Shown piece by piece: positions 46,899 to 55,658 of a DNA stretch of 64,000 bases. Each line of letters opens with the position of its first letter. Position 1 is the stretch's first letter. The translations under genes and the position numbers were made by a program. Under the pieces are notes generated by a model. It saw only the letters and a list, made by a program, of their open reading frames with translations. It searched no databases and was not told the DNA's origin. Source of the stretch: Lentisalinibacter orientalis (GTDB lineage Bacteria; Pseudomonadota; Gammaproteobacteria; Steroidobacterales; Woeseiaceae); NCBI RefSeq assembly GCF_040706535.1, contig NZ_JAPDRJ010000002.1:62001-126000 (forward strand), given 5' to 3'.

Positions 46899-48104
46899 TC
46901 AGGTCAGCGTCACACGCGCGAAGCGGCGCTTGCCGACCTGGCAGACGTGGGTATTGCCGGCCTCGAGCTCCAGGTCCCGGTCCTCGATGCGATTGCCGTC
47001 CACCCGGACCGCGCCCTGGCCGATCATGCGGAATGCCTCCGAGTTGCTGGACACCAGGCCCGCCGAGCGCAGCACCCGGGCGATGCCGAGCCGCCCGCCC
47101 TCGGTGGCCACGTCGAGCGCCGGCATGTCCTCGGGCATGTCGCCCTTGCGGAAGCGGGCGATGAAGGTCTCCTGCGCGGCCTCGCCCGCGCCGGCGCCGT
47201 GGAACCGGTCCACGATCTCGCGGCCCAGCTCGAACTTCACGTCCCGGGGGTTGCGTCCCTCCGCGACGGCCTCGCGCAGCGCGCGGATCTCGCCCAACGG
47301 CCGGAAACTCAGCAGCTCGAAGTAACGCCACATGAGATCGTCGGAGATCGACATGAGCTTGCCGAACATCTCGTCCGGCGGCTCCGTGATGCCCACGTAG
47401 TTGTTCAGCGACTTGGACATCTTCTCCACGCCGCCCAGACCTTCCAGCAGCGGCATGGTGAACACCACCTGGGGCGCCTGGCCGTAGTCCTGCTGCAGCT
47501 GCCGGCCGACCAGCAGGTTGAACTTCTGGTCCGTCCCGCCCAGCTCCACGTCGGCCTTCAGCGCCACCGAATCGTAGCCCTGCACCAGCGGATAGAGGAA
47601 CTCGTGGATGGCGATCGCCTGGCCCCCAGTGTAGCGCTTGTGAAAGTCGTCGCGCTCGAGCATGCGCGCGACCGTGTGGCGGGAGGCCAGCCGGATCATG
47701 TCGGCCGCGGTCATCTCGCCCATCCAGCGGGAGTTGAATTCGATGCGGGTGCGCTCGGGGTCCAGAATCTTGAAGATCTGCGCCTCGTAGGTACGCGCAT
47801 TCTCGCGCACGTCGTCCTCGCTGAGCGGCGGGCGGGTGGCGTTCTTGCCCGACGGGTCGCCGATCATGCCGGTGAAGTCGCCGATCAGGAAGACGACCTC
47901 GTGGCCGAACTCCTGGAACTGGCGCATCTTGTTGATCAGCACCGTGTGGCCGATGTGCAGGTCCGGCGCCGTCGGGTCGAAGCCGGCCTTGACCACCAGC
48001 GGCCGGCCTTCGGCCAGTTTCGCGCGCAGCGCACCCTCCGGCAGCACCTCTTCGGCACCCCGGGTCAGTTCCTCGAGCTGTTGTTCGGCGGGAATCTGGG
48101 TCAT
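46899..48104 (-). CDS. tyrS: Tyrosine--tRNA ligase
   Basis: The 401-residue class I synthetase charges tRNA-Tyr. Its signatures are HIGH (residues 50-53) and KMSKS (228-232). The C-terminal S4 RNA-binding domain has GAVRVDGNRIEDRDLEL. It is the TyrZ-like short form (KMSKS rather than KFGKT), as in Pseudomonas. The frame is open well upstream, but the ATG at 48104 has an AGGAG site and the N-terminus (MTQIPAEQQLEELTRG) matches the family. It is divergent from the M23 peptidase gene and upstream of the rRNA region on the same strand. Confidence 0.97.
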   Translation of the reverse strand: MTQIPAEQQLEELTRGAEEVLPEGALRAKLAEGRPLVVKAGFDPTAPDLHIGHTVLINKMRQFQEFGHEVVFLIGDFTGMIGDPSGKNATRPPLSEDDVRENARTYEAQIFKILDPERTRIEFNSRWMGEMTAADMIRLASRHTVARMLERDDFHKRYTGGQAIAIHEFLYPLVQGYDSVALKADVELGGTDQKFNLLVGRQLQQDYGQAPQVVFTMPLLEGLGGVEKMSKSLNNYVGITEPPDEMFGKLMSISDDLMWRYFELLSFRPLGEIRALREAVAEGRNPRDVKFELGREIVDRFHGAGAGEAAQETFIARFRKGDMPEDMPALDVATEGGRLGIARVLRSAGLVSSNSEAFRMIGQGAVRVDGNRIEDRDLELEAGNTHVCQVGKRRFARVTLT

Positions 48105-48382
48105 GGCTCCTGTCGCCAGTGCTGTCGGCAATGCTGTCGCCCCATCGTCATGGCCCCGGATGACGGACCCGGGGCCCGCGGCGGGCGCGCGCCGCGCTGC
48201 GAATCTTGCCCGACGCGGGGGCGAATCACAAAGGGTGCTGCGAGCCAGACGCGGCCGCGGGCCCGCCACGGCTGCATCGGCATCTGAAAAAGCCCGTTTA
48301 AAGACCTGATTTGCTACTGCTTTCTTTGACTCGATTATGTCTTGTGGCTACATTAGCGGCTGCCCTATACCGGAGAGCCGCC

Positions 48383-49780
48383 TTGCACCGTCCTGTGAGC
48401 CCGATCAGGCACGATTACAAGCACAAGCTCGCGCACAAGAACCCGGCTCCGAGGCGCCTTTCCTGGTTCGCCGTCGGTCTCGGCCTGCCACTGGCCGTCG
48501 TGGCCCTGCTGGCCGGGTTGCGGGATGCCGGCGGCACCGCGGAGCAGGTCACCCCCGACATGATGGAGCGCGAGATCGCCGCCTCGCTCGGCATACCGGC
48601 GCCGCCGATGCAGCGCCGCAGCGAATCGCTGGCGGAGCTGCTGGCGCCGAGCGCCCCGGCCGAGGCCGCGGAGATCGTGCCGTACACGCCGCTCACGCTG
48701 GAGGTGGCCCGCGGCGACACCCTGGACCGCCTGTTCCGCCGCCACTCGCTCAGCATCGCCGACCTGGCCCGCGTCACCAGCCTGAAGGAGGCGAAGGACC
48801 CGCTGCGCCTGATCCGCCCCGGGGACAAGCTGGAGATCCGCCACAGCGACGGCCGCCTGCTCCGCCTGTACAAGGAGCTGGACCTCACCTCCGCGCTGGT
48901 GGTGGAAGCCAACGGCGACGGCTTCGAGGCGTCTATCGTCGAGCGCCCGATCGAGGTGCGCGAGAAGATGGCCCACGGTGTCATCGAGACCTCGCTGTTC
49001 GAGGCCGCGATGGACGCCGGCATCTCCGACAACGTCATCATGAATCTGGCCGGCATCTTCGCCTGGGACATCGATTTCGTGCTCGACATCCGCAAGGGCG
49101 ACGAGTTCTACATCCTCTATGAAGAGATCTGGCAGGACGGCGAATTCGTCAGCAACGGCGAGATCGTGGCCGCCGAATTCGTGAACCGCGGCAATACCTT
49201 CCAGGCCCTGCGCTTCGTCAACCCGGAGGGCGACAGCGACTACTACACGCCGGACGGGCGCAGCGTGCGCAAGGCCTTCATCCGGGCGCCGGTGGACTTC
49301 GCCTACATCAGCTCCAACTTCAACCCGAACCGCCGCCACCCGGTGCTGAACACCATCCGCGCCCACCGGGGCGTGGACTACGCGGCGCCCACGGGCACGC
49401 CGATCAAGGCGGCCGGCGACGGCAAGGTCATCTTCCGCGGCCGCAAGGGCGGCTACGGCAACACGGTAATCCTGCAGCACGGCGGCAACATCACCACGCT
49501 GTACGCCCACATGTCGCGTTTCCATTCCCGCGCGAAGCCGGGCAGCCGGGTCAGGCAGGGCCAGATCATCGGCTATGTCGGCGCCACGGGCATGGTCACC
49601 GGCGCCCATCTGCATTACGAGTACCGGGTGAACGGCGTGCACCGCAATCCCCGCACCGTGGAGCTGCCCGAGGCCGAGCCCATCCGCGAGGCCTGGCGCG
49701 GCGAATTCATGGCGGCCGCGGAGCCGCTGCTGGAACGCCTGAACCGCTACCGGACGACGCGCCTGGCCTCGCTGCAGTGA
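48383..49780 (+). CDS. M23-family murein endopeptidase (MepM-like)
   Basis: The protein of about 465 residues has one N-terminal membrane helix (about residues 28-46). An OapA/LysM-like domain follows (TLEVARGDTLDRLFRRHSLS), then a linker domain and a C-terminal LytM domain with HRGVDYAAP and HLHYEY supplying the zinc ligands. It should cut peptidoglycan cross-links for cell growth. The start is uncertain: TTG at 48383 has GGAGAG five bases upstream, GTG at 48395 is possible, and the frame is open to 48311. It sits between tyrS and anmK, as in Pseudomonas. Confidence 0.92.
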   Translation: MHRPVSPIRHDYKHKLAHKNPAPRRLSWFAVGLGLPLAVVALLAGLRDAGGTAEQVTPDMMEREIAASLGIPAPPMQRRSESLAELLAPSAPAEAAEIVPYTPLTLEVARGDTLDRLFRRHSLSIADLARVTSLKEAKDPLRLIRPGDKLEIRHSDGRLLRLYKELDLTSALVVEANGDGFEASIVERPIEVREKMAHGVIETSLFEAAMDAGISDNVIMNLAGIFAWDIDFVLDIRKGDEFYILYEEIWQDGEFVSNGEIVAAEFVNRGNTFQALRFVNPEGDSDYYTPDGRSVRKAFIRAPVDFAYISSNFNPNRRHPVLNTIRAHRGVDYAAPTGTPIKAAGDGKVIFRGRKGGYGNTVILQHGGNITTLYAHMSRFHSRAKPGSRVRQGQIIGYVGATGMVTGAHLHYEYRVNGVHRNPRTVELPEAEPIREAWRGEFMAAAEPLLERLNRYRTTRLASLQ

Positions 49781-49827
49781 GCCTGGCCGGCGCCCTTGCG
49801 CCACGGGCCGGCTGACCCCCTGACCCG

Positions 49828-50964
49828 ATGAGCGAACTCTTCCTCGGCCTGATCTCCGGCACCAGCATGGACGGCGTCGACGCCGCCGTCGTCGCCTTCC
49901 CCGAACGGGGACGGCGCGACTGCGAGCTGGTGGCCACGGCCTGCTACGCCTATGCAGACGATCTGCGCCTCACGCTGGAACGGGCGGTGGCCGACCCGGC
50001 CTCCTGCGATCTGGATACGCTCGGTCGACTGGACGTGCAGGTAGGCGGGGCTTTCGCCGCGGCCGCGCTGCGCCTGCTGGCCTCTGCGGGGCTGGAGGCC
50101 GCCGACATCCGCGCCATCGGCAGCCACGGCCAGACGCTGCGCCACCGGCCGGACGCCGACACGCCGTTCACGCTGCAAATCGGCGACCCCAACGTCATCG
50201 TCGCCCGCACCGGCATCACCACCGTGGCGGACTTCCGCCGCCGGGACATCGCCCTGGGCGGCGAGGCGGCACCCCTGGCGCCGGCCTTCCACGGCTGGCT
50301 GTTCGGCGACGGCGCGCCGGCGGCCGTGGTCAATATCGGCGGCATCGCCAATCTCACCCTGGTGGACCGCGACGTGCGCGCGGGCTTCGACAGCGGCCCC
50401 GGCAACACGCTGATGGACGGCTGGATCCGGCGCCACCGGGACGAGGCCTGGGACCGGGACGGGGCCTGGGCCCGGGAAGGCACGGTCGCACCGCTGCTGC
50501 TCGAGGCCTGCCTCGACGACCCCTACTTCACCGCGCCGCCGCCGAAATCCACCGGCCGGGAATATTTCAATGCGGACTGGCTCGACGCCCGGCTGGAAGC
50601 CCTGCCGGAACAGCCGCCGCCCGTCGACGTGCAGGCCACCCTGGCCGAACTCACCGCCGTCACCGTCGCCCGTGCCGTGGGCGAACAGGCATCGGGGGTG
50701 AGGCGGGTGCTGGTGTGCGGCGGCGGCGCGCACAACGGCTTTCTCATGCAACGGCTGGCGGAACTGTGCGCGCCTGCGGACGTCATGAGCACGGCGGCCG
50801 CGGGACTCGACCCGGACTGGGTGGAGGCCGCCGCCTTCGCCTGGCTGGCCCGGGAGACGCTGGCCGGACGCCCCGGCAACCGCCCCCGGGTCACCGGGGC
50901 GCAGAGCGCGGCCATCCTCGGCGGCATCTACCTGGCCGAGGGCGGAGCCGCTCCCTCCGGCTGA
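49828..50964 (+). CDS. anmK: Anhydro-N-acetylmuramic acid kinase
   Basis: The 378-residue cytoplasmic kinase phosphorylates and opens 1,6-anhydroMurNAc, recycling peptidoglycan fragments. It starts LFLGLISGTSMDGVDAAVV, the family's ATP-binding loop, and has GSHGQTLRH, DFRRRDIALGGEGAP-like (here GGEAAPLAP), NIGGIANLT and GPGNTLMD. The late VCGGGAHN is also present. The length is normal. It lies 47 bases after the M23 peptidase and 52 bases before ppk on the same strand. The neighbourhood links wall cutting with wall recycling. Confidence 0.97.
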   Translation: MSELFLGLISGTSMDGVDAAVVAFPERGRRDCELVATACYAYADDLRLTLERAVADPASCDLDTLGRLDVQVGGAFAAAALRLLASAGLEAADIRAIGSHGQTLRHRPDADTPFTLQIGDPNVIVARTGITTVADFRRRDIALGGEAAPLAPAFHGWLFGDGAPAAVVNIGGIANLTLVDRDVRAGFDSGPGNTLMDGWIRRHRDEAWDRDGAWAREGTVAPLLLEACLDDPYFTAPPPKSTGREYFNADWLDARLEALPEQPPPVDVQATLAELTAVTVARAVGEQASGVRRVLVCGGGAHNGFLMQRLAELCAPADVMSTAAAGLDPDWVEAAAFAWLARETLAGRPGNRPRVTGAQSAAILGGIYLAEGGAAPSG

Positions 50965-51016
50965 GCGCCCCGCTGCTATACTGATTGGCCGCCCCTTGCC
51001 CTGAAGGACCACGGCC

Positions 51017-53095
51017 GTGGACACCGAGAACCTGAGCCTGCCGGACTACTACATCAACCGCGAGCTCAGCCTGCTCGAATTCAACAAACGGGTACTCGCC
51101 CAGGCGCTGGACACCACCACCCCGCTGCTCGAGCGCCTGCGTTTCCTCTGCATCTCCTGCACCAACCTCGACGAGTTCTTCGAGATCCGGGTGGCCGGAC
51201 TGAAGCAGCGCGAGGAACTCGGCTCGGCGGCGCCGGGGCCCGACCGCATGACGCCCCGGGAGACCCTGACAGCGATTCGCAGCGAGGCGGCCGAACTCGT
51301 GGAGCGCCAGTATCGGCTGCTGAACGAGGATCTCATCCCCGCACTGGCGGAGAACGGGGTGCATTTCGTCCGCCGCGATCAGTGGAGCGACGGCCAGCGG
51401 GACTGGCTGCACGCCTACTTCCACGATCAGGTGCTGCCCGTGCTCACGCCGCTGACCCTGGACCCGGCGCGCCCGTTCCCCCGCATCCTGAACAAGAGCC
51501 TGAACTTCATCGTGGCGCTGAAGGGCAAGGACGTCTTCGGCCGCCGCCGCCACCGTGGGCTGGTGCAGGCGCCCCGCTCCCTGCCGCGGCTGATCCCGCT
51601 GCCGCCGGAGTTCGGCAAGCCCGGGGAGGAGAACTTCGTATTCCTGTCGTCGGTGATCCACAGCTTCGTCGACGAACTGTTCCCGGGCATGAAGGTGGAC
51701 GGCTGCTTCCAGTTCCGCGTGACCCGCAACAGCGACCTGTACGTGGACGACGAGGAGGTGGACGACCTGGTGCGGGCGCTGGAAGGCGAGCTGGCCGCGA
51801 GCCGCTACGGCGCCGCCGTGCGCCTGGAGGTGGCGAGCGAATGCCCCGAAGAGCTCAGCACCTTCCTGCTGGACCACTTCGAACTGGATGCCGAGGATCT
51901 GTATCCGGTGGACGGCCCGGTGAACCTCAACCGCCTGCTGCGCGTGTGCGACCTGTCCGGGCGCGACGACCTCAAGTTCCGGCCGTTCACGCCGGGGCTG
52001 CCCGCCGGCCTGGTGGGCGCGGAGACGGTCTTCGACGCCGTCGATGCGAAGGACGTGCTGCTGCACCACCCGTTCCAGGCCTTCACGCCGGTGATCGACT
52101 TCATCGCCCAGGCCGCCGCCGATCCGGACGTGCTGGCCATCAAGCAGACCCTGTACCGCAGCGGCCCTACCTCGCCCATCGTCGACCACCTGGTGGCCGC
52201 CGCCCAGGCGGGCAAGGAGGTGACGGTGGTGATCGAGCTGATGGCCCGCTTCGACGAGGCCGCCAACATCTCGCTGGCGAACCGGCTGCAGGAGGCGGGC
52301 GCCCACGTCGTCTACGGCGTGGTCGGCTACAAGACCCACGCCAAGATGGCGCTGGTGGTCAGGCGTCACGGCGAGGAGCTGCGCCGCTACGTGCACCTCG
52401 GCACCGGCAACTACCACCCGCAGACCACCCGCGTGTACACGGACTACGGCCTGCTGTCGGCGGACCAGTCGCTGGGCCGGGACGTGCACGAGGTCTTCAT
52501 GCAGCTCACGAGCCTCACCGAGATCCGCGGCCTCAAACGCATGACCACCGCGCCGTTCGGCCTGCACGACCGCGTGCTCGCGCAGATCGAGGCGGAGACC
52601 GCAGCCGCGGCGCGGGGTCAGCCGGCGCGGATCATCGTCAAGGTGAACGCGCTGATCGAGCCGCAGGTGATCCAGGCCCTGTACCGCGCCTCGCAGGCCG
52701 GCGTCCGGATCGACCTGATCGTGCGCGGCATCTGCTCGCTGCGCCCGGGGCTGCCGGGCGTGTCGGAGAACATCCGGGTGCGTTCCATCGTCGGCCGCTT
52801 CCTGGAGCACTCACGCGTGTACTGCTTCCTGAACGGCGGCGACGAACTGATCTACTGCGCCAGCGCGGACTGGATGGAGCGCAACTTCTTCAACCGCGTG
52901 GAGACCTGTTTCCCGCTCACGCGCAAGTCGCATCGCAACCAGGTCAAGGCCGACCTGGAACTCTACCTGGAGGACAACACGGACGCCTGGGAACTCGTCG
53001 CCGACGGCAGCTATCGCCGCCTCTCGCCCGGGCCGGACGCGAACCCCCGCTCGGCGCAGGGCGAGCTGCTTCAGCGGCTGGCGGAGACCTGCTGA
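51017..53095 (+). CDS. ppk: Polyphosphate kinase 1
   Basis: The 692-residue enzyme makes polyphosphate from ATP. It starts with the N domain (YYINRELSLLEFNKRVL), followed by the head and two phospholipase D-like C domains. The autophosphorylated histidine is H441 in YKTHAKM, and the second catalytic histidine is H467 in GTGNYHPQT. Both correspond to the E. coli sites. It follows anmK by 52 bases. Its 3' end overlaps the convergent ppx gene by 25 bases, a tail-to-tail pairing of maker and breaker of the same polymer. Confidence 0.97.
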   Translation: MDTENLSLPDYYINRELSLLEFNKRVLAQALDTTTPLLERLRFLCISCTNLDEFFEIRVAGLKQREELGSAAPGPDRMTPRETLTAIRSEAAELVERQYRLLNEDLIPALAENGVHFVRRDQWSDGQRDWLHAYFHDQVLPVLTPLTLDPARPFPRILNKSLNFIVALKGKDVFGRRRHRGLVQAPRSLPRLIPLPPEFGKPGEENFVFLSSVIHSFVDELFPGMKVDGCFQFRVTRNSDLYVDDEEVDDLVRALEGELAASRYGAAVRLEVASECPEELSTFLLDHFELDAEDLYPVDGPVNLNRLLRVCDLSGRDDLKFRPFTPGLPAGLVGAETVFDAVDAKDVLLHHPFQAFTPVIDFIAQAAADPDVLAIKQTLYRSGPTSPIVDHLVAAAQAGKEVTVVIELMARFDEAANISLANRLQEAGAHVVYGVVGYKTHAKMALVVRRHGEELRRYVHLGTGNYHPQTTRVYTDYGLLSADQSLGRDVHEVFMQLTSLTEIRGLKRMTTAPFGLHDRVLAQIEAETAAAARGQPARIIVKVNALIEPQVIQALYRASQAGVRIDLIVRGICSLRPGLPGVSENIRVRSIVGRFLEHSRVYCFLNGGDELIYCASADWMERNFFNRVETCFPLTRKSHRNQVKADLELYLEDNTDAWELVADGSYRRLSPGPDANPRSAQGELLQRLAETC

Positions 53096-54624
53096 CCGGA
53101 GAAGTCCACCTCCAGCCGGTAGCCCGTGGGCTTCAGATACTGGACCTCCCGGTCGAGATCGGCCAGCGTCAGCGGGTTGTTGTCCAGCCAGCCGTCGGGG
53201 AACGACAGGGCCAGCGATCTCTTGCCGACCACCACGCGGGTATCCAGCGGCAGGTCCGCGGAGCGGCTGCGGTTCAGGAGCACCGCCAGGCGCAGCAGCA
53301 GCGCCAGGCGCCATATCCGCTTGCGCTTCTTCTCCGGCAGCCGGTCGAGGCGATCCTGGTCGGGGCGCTTGCGCTGCGAGGCGATCAGACAGGCCAGCAC
53401 CTGCTGCTCCAGGCGGGGGAAGCCGGGCAGGTCGGCGTGCTCCACGATGTAGGCGCCGTGCTGGTGGAAATTGTGGTGGGAGATGTCGAGGCCGATCTCG
53501 TGCAGCCGCGCCGCCCATTCCAGCAGCTTCGCGTCCAGCGGGTCGGTGAGCTTCCACTGCTTCGCCACCTGGGCGAGCAGCCGACCGGCCATGAGCGCCG
53601 CCCGCTCCGACTGGTCCGGGTCGACGTGGTAGCGCTCGACCAGGGCCTGCACGGTGCGCTCCCGGGCATCGGCGTGCTGCAACCGGCCCACGAGATCGTA
53701 GAGCAGGCCCTCGCGCAGCGAGCCGTCGGAGATGTTCATGCGCTCTATCCCGAGCGAGGCGAATATCTCGGCGAGGATCGACAGGCCGCCCGCCCAGACC
53801 TGCGCGCGGCGCTGGTTCAGACCGGGCAGGTCGAGCCGGTCGATGCGCCCCTGGGCGATCATGCGCTCGATCAGTTCCTCGACGTTGGCGAGCGTGAGGC
53901 CCTCGGGCTGCAGGATGCCGAGCTCCCGGGCCACCGCCTCTGCCGAGCGCACGGTGCCCGAGGCGCCGATGGCTTCCTGCCAGCCGTGCTTGCGGAAGAA
54001 CGCCTTCACCGGCCTGAGTTTCAGCTGCGCCGCCGTACGGGCGCGGTCGAAGGCCTTGCGGGTGAGCTTTCCCTCGGGGAAGTAGCGTTCGGTCTTGCCG
54101 ACGCAGCCCATGGACAGGCTCTCCAGGGCCTCCGGCTGCTCGCCCCGCCCCAGTATCAGCTCGGTGCTGCCGCCGCCGATGTCCACGACGAGCCGGCGGC
54201 CCTCGATGGGCGGCAGGCTGTGCGCCACGCCCAGGTAGATGAGCCGGGCCTCCTCGATGCCCGAGATGATCTCGATGGGATGGCCGAGCGCGGCCTCCGC
54301 CTCCGCCAGGAAGCCGGCCTCGCGGCGGGCCCGGCGCAGGGTATTGGTGCCGGCGGCGCGCACGTTGGAGGCATCCACGTCGCGCAGCCGCTCGCCGAAG
54401 CGGCTCAGGCACTCGAGCGCCCTGGCCTTGCTGCTCACCGTCAGGCCGGTCTTCGGCGACAGGCCCTCGGCCAACCGCACGGTCTCGCGCAAGCGGTCCA
54501 GGATGGTGAGCTGACCGTGGCGCAGGGTGGCCACGATCATGTGGAAACTGTTGGAGCCCAGATCGACAGCGGCTATGACGCTGTCCTGGGAGTGGTCGTC
54601 GTTCTGGTCGGTATTGGAGACGAT
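53071..54624 (-). CDS. ppx: Exopolyphosphatase, apparently starting at ATC
   Basis: The 517-residue ASKHA enzyme removes phosphate from polyphosphate ends and may also cleave pppGpp. It has DIGGGSTELILG, MGCVGKTERYF, GASGTVRSAE and a C-terminal HD-like region (AARLHEIGLDISHHNFHQHG). The first ATG (54540) lies inside the conserved motif AAVDLGSNSFHMIVA, so a true start must be upstream. That open stretch, back to an in-frame TGA, has no ATG, GTG or TTG. The ATC at 54624 has AGGGGAG exactly six bases upstream and gives a length near the E. coli 513 residues. The unusual start is inferred. Confidence 0.93.
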   Translation of the reverse strand: MVSNTDQNDDHSQDSVIAAVDLGSNSFHMIVATLRHGQLTILDRLRETVRLAEGLSPKTGLTVSSKARALECLSRFGERLRDVDASNVRAAGTNTLRRARREAGFLAEAEAALGHPIEIISGIEEARLIYLGVAHSLPPIEGRRLVVDIGGGSTELILGRGEQPEALESLSMGCVGKTERYFPEGKLTRKAFDRARTAAQLKLRPVKAFFRKHGWQEAIGASGTVRSAEAVARELGILQPEGLTLANVEELIERMIAQGRIDRLDLPGLNQRRAQVWAGGLSILAEIFASLGIERMNISDGSLREGLLYDLVGRLQHADARERTVQALVERYHVDPDQSERAALMAGRLLAQVAKQWKLTDPLDAKLLEWAARLHEIGLDISHHNFHQHGAYIVEHADLPGFPRLEQQVLACLIASQRKRPDQDRLDRLPEKKRKRIWRLALLLRLAVLLNRSRSADLPLDTRVVVGKRSLALSFPDGWLDNNPLTLADLDREVQYLKPTGYRLEVDFSGQQVSASR

Positions 54625-54630
54625 GCCGGT

Positions 54631-54637
54631 CTCCCCT
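54631..54637 (-). promoter_or_regulatory. Ribosome binding site that supports the ATC start of ppx
   Basis: On the minus strand AGGGGAG lies six bases before ATC. No other Shine-Dalgarno-like site precedes the conserved N-terminus of ppx. It is the main evidence for initiation there. Confidence 0.7.
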
Positions 54638-54685
54638 GCTTCCCGCCGGCGGCCGCCGCTGTGGCGGCGTCAGACTATCGGACTG

Positions 54686-55060
54686 TCAGACGGAGAACGA
54701 CGAGCCGCAGCCGCAGGTGGTCTGGGCGTTCGGGTTGCGGATGATGAACTGCGCGCCTTCCAGGTCTTCCTTGTAGTCGATCTCGGCGCCCATGAGGTAC
54801 TGCACGCTCATCGGGTCCACCAGCAGCGTCACGCCCTGGTTCTCCACCTGGGTGTCGCCCTCTTCCATCTTCTCGTCGAACGTGAATCCGTACTGGAAGC
54901 CGGAGCAGCCTCCGCCGGAGACGAACACGCGCAGCATAAGTTCGGGATTGTCTTCCTCACGGATCAGCTCGCCCACCTTCTGCGCGGCCGCGTCGGTGAA
55001 CACCAGGGGCGGCGGCGGCATCTCGGTGGCTTCGGGTGTCGTCGTCGTCGTGTTTTCCAT
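54686..55060 (-). CDS. erpA: Iron-sulfur cluster insertion protein ErpA
   Basis: The 124-residue A-type carrier delivers iron-sulfur clusters to target enzymes. The three cluster-binding cysteines are visible in GGGCSGF and the C-terminal TTCGCGSSF. The N-terminus adds a threonine/proline-rich tail before the usual TDAAAQKVGELI. The ATG at 55060 has a GGGGAAG site; a further ATG 21 bases upstream is less likely. Close neighbours are ppx downstream and a bactofilin upstream on the same strand. ErpA near anmK and tyrS is a conserved neighbourhood. Confidence 0.95.
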   Translation of the reverse strand: MENTTTTTPEATEMPPPPLVFTDAAAQKVGELIREEDNPELMLRVFVSGGGCSGFQYGFTFDEKMEEGDTQVENQGVTLLVDPMSVQYLMGAEIDYKEDLEGAQFIIRNPNAQTTCGCGSSFSV

Positions 55061-55117
55061 CGTTCTGCTTCCCCGGGCCATTGTGGGCCCTGTCTGCGGG
55101 TCTGTACCTGGCTATTC

Positions 55118-55564
55118 CTATTTGGCGCCCGTGGCGATCTTGGGCGCCGGCATCTTCGCGGTGTCGCCGGTCTTGCCGCTCTCTTCGGCCGCCTGGCCCG
55201 CACGGGCGTCCGTGCCGTGGACCAGCTTGCCGTTGATCTCCGCGCCGATAGCCATCTCGATCAGATTGTAATACACATTACCGATGACCCGCGCCGTGGG
55301 CCCGAGTTCCACCCGCTCGCTGGCGGTGAGATCGCCGCGCACCGTGCCCTTCAGAACCACGTGGGGCACGGTCACGTTGCCCTCGATGGTGCCGTTCTCG
55401 CTGATGCTGAGCGCCGAGTCGCTCTGCGGATCGGCGCTGACGTTGCCGTGGACGGTGCCGTCCACGTGGCAGCCGCCGTCGAAGTGCAGGTCGCCCTGCA
55501 CCCGCGAATTCGGTCCGACCAGCGTGTCGATGGTCGTGTGGCGCTTGTTCTTACGTCCAAACAT
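55118..55564 (-). CDS. Bactofilin (polymer-forming cytoskeletal protein)
   Basis: The 148-residue protein has the bactofilin core of short beta-helix repeats, for example LVGPNSRVQGDLHFDGGCHVDGTVHGNVSA and IEGNVTVPHVVLKGTVRGDL. It has a short N-terminal tail (MFGRKNKRHTTID) and a disordered, lysine-ended C-terminal tail. Bactofilins polymerise without nucleotides and help position wall enzymes or affect cell shape. It lies between erpA and the coiled-coil membrane protein on one strand. Confidence 0.95.
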   Translation of the reverse strand: MFGRKNKRHTTIDTLVGPNSRVQGDLHFDGGCHVDGTVHGNVSADPQSDSALSISENGTIEGNVTVPHVVLKGTVRGDLTASERVELGPTARVIGNVYYNLIEMAIGAEINGKLVHGTDARAGQAAEESGKTGDTAKMPAPKIATGAK

Positions 55565-55588
55565 GGCTTACTCCGTGAAGCGGGCTGA

Positions 55589-55658
55589 TCCCGGGCTCGT
55601 GGACCCCCGAGCTCATCCCGGGCTCGTGGACCCCCGGGCTCATCCCGGGCTCGTGGAC
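55589..55658. repeat. 27-base tandem repeat (about 2.6 copies)
   Basis: Copies start at 55589, 55616 and 55643 with the unit TCCCGGGCTCGTGGACCCCC plus GGGCTCA (first copy has one change). The unit is nine codons long. It lies just past and over the end of the coiled-coil protein gene: that gene's stop (55640-55642) lies at the join of copies 2 and 3. Confidence 0.85.

Noticed and set aside
51382..54744. A 1120-codon open frame on the plus strand across ppk and ppx
   Set aside because: It is a GC-driven shadow: low-complexity Arg/Gly/Ala-rich translation, out of frame with two well-recognised genes.
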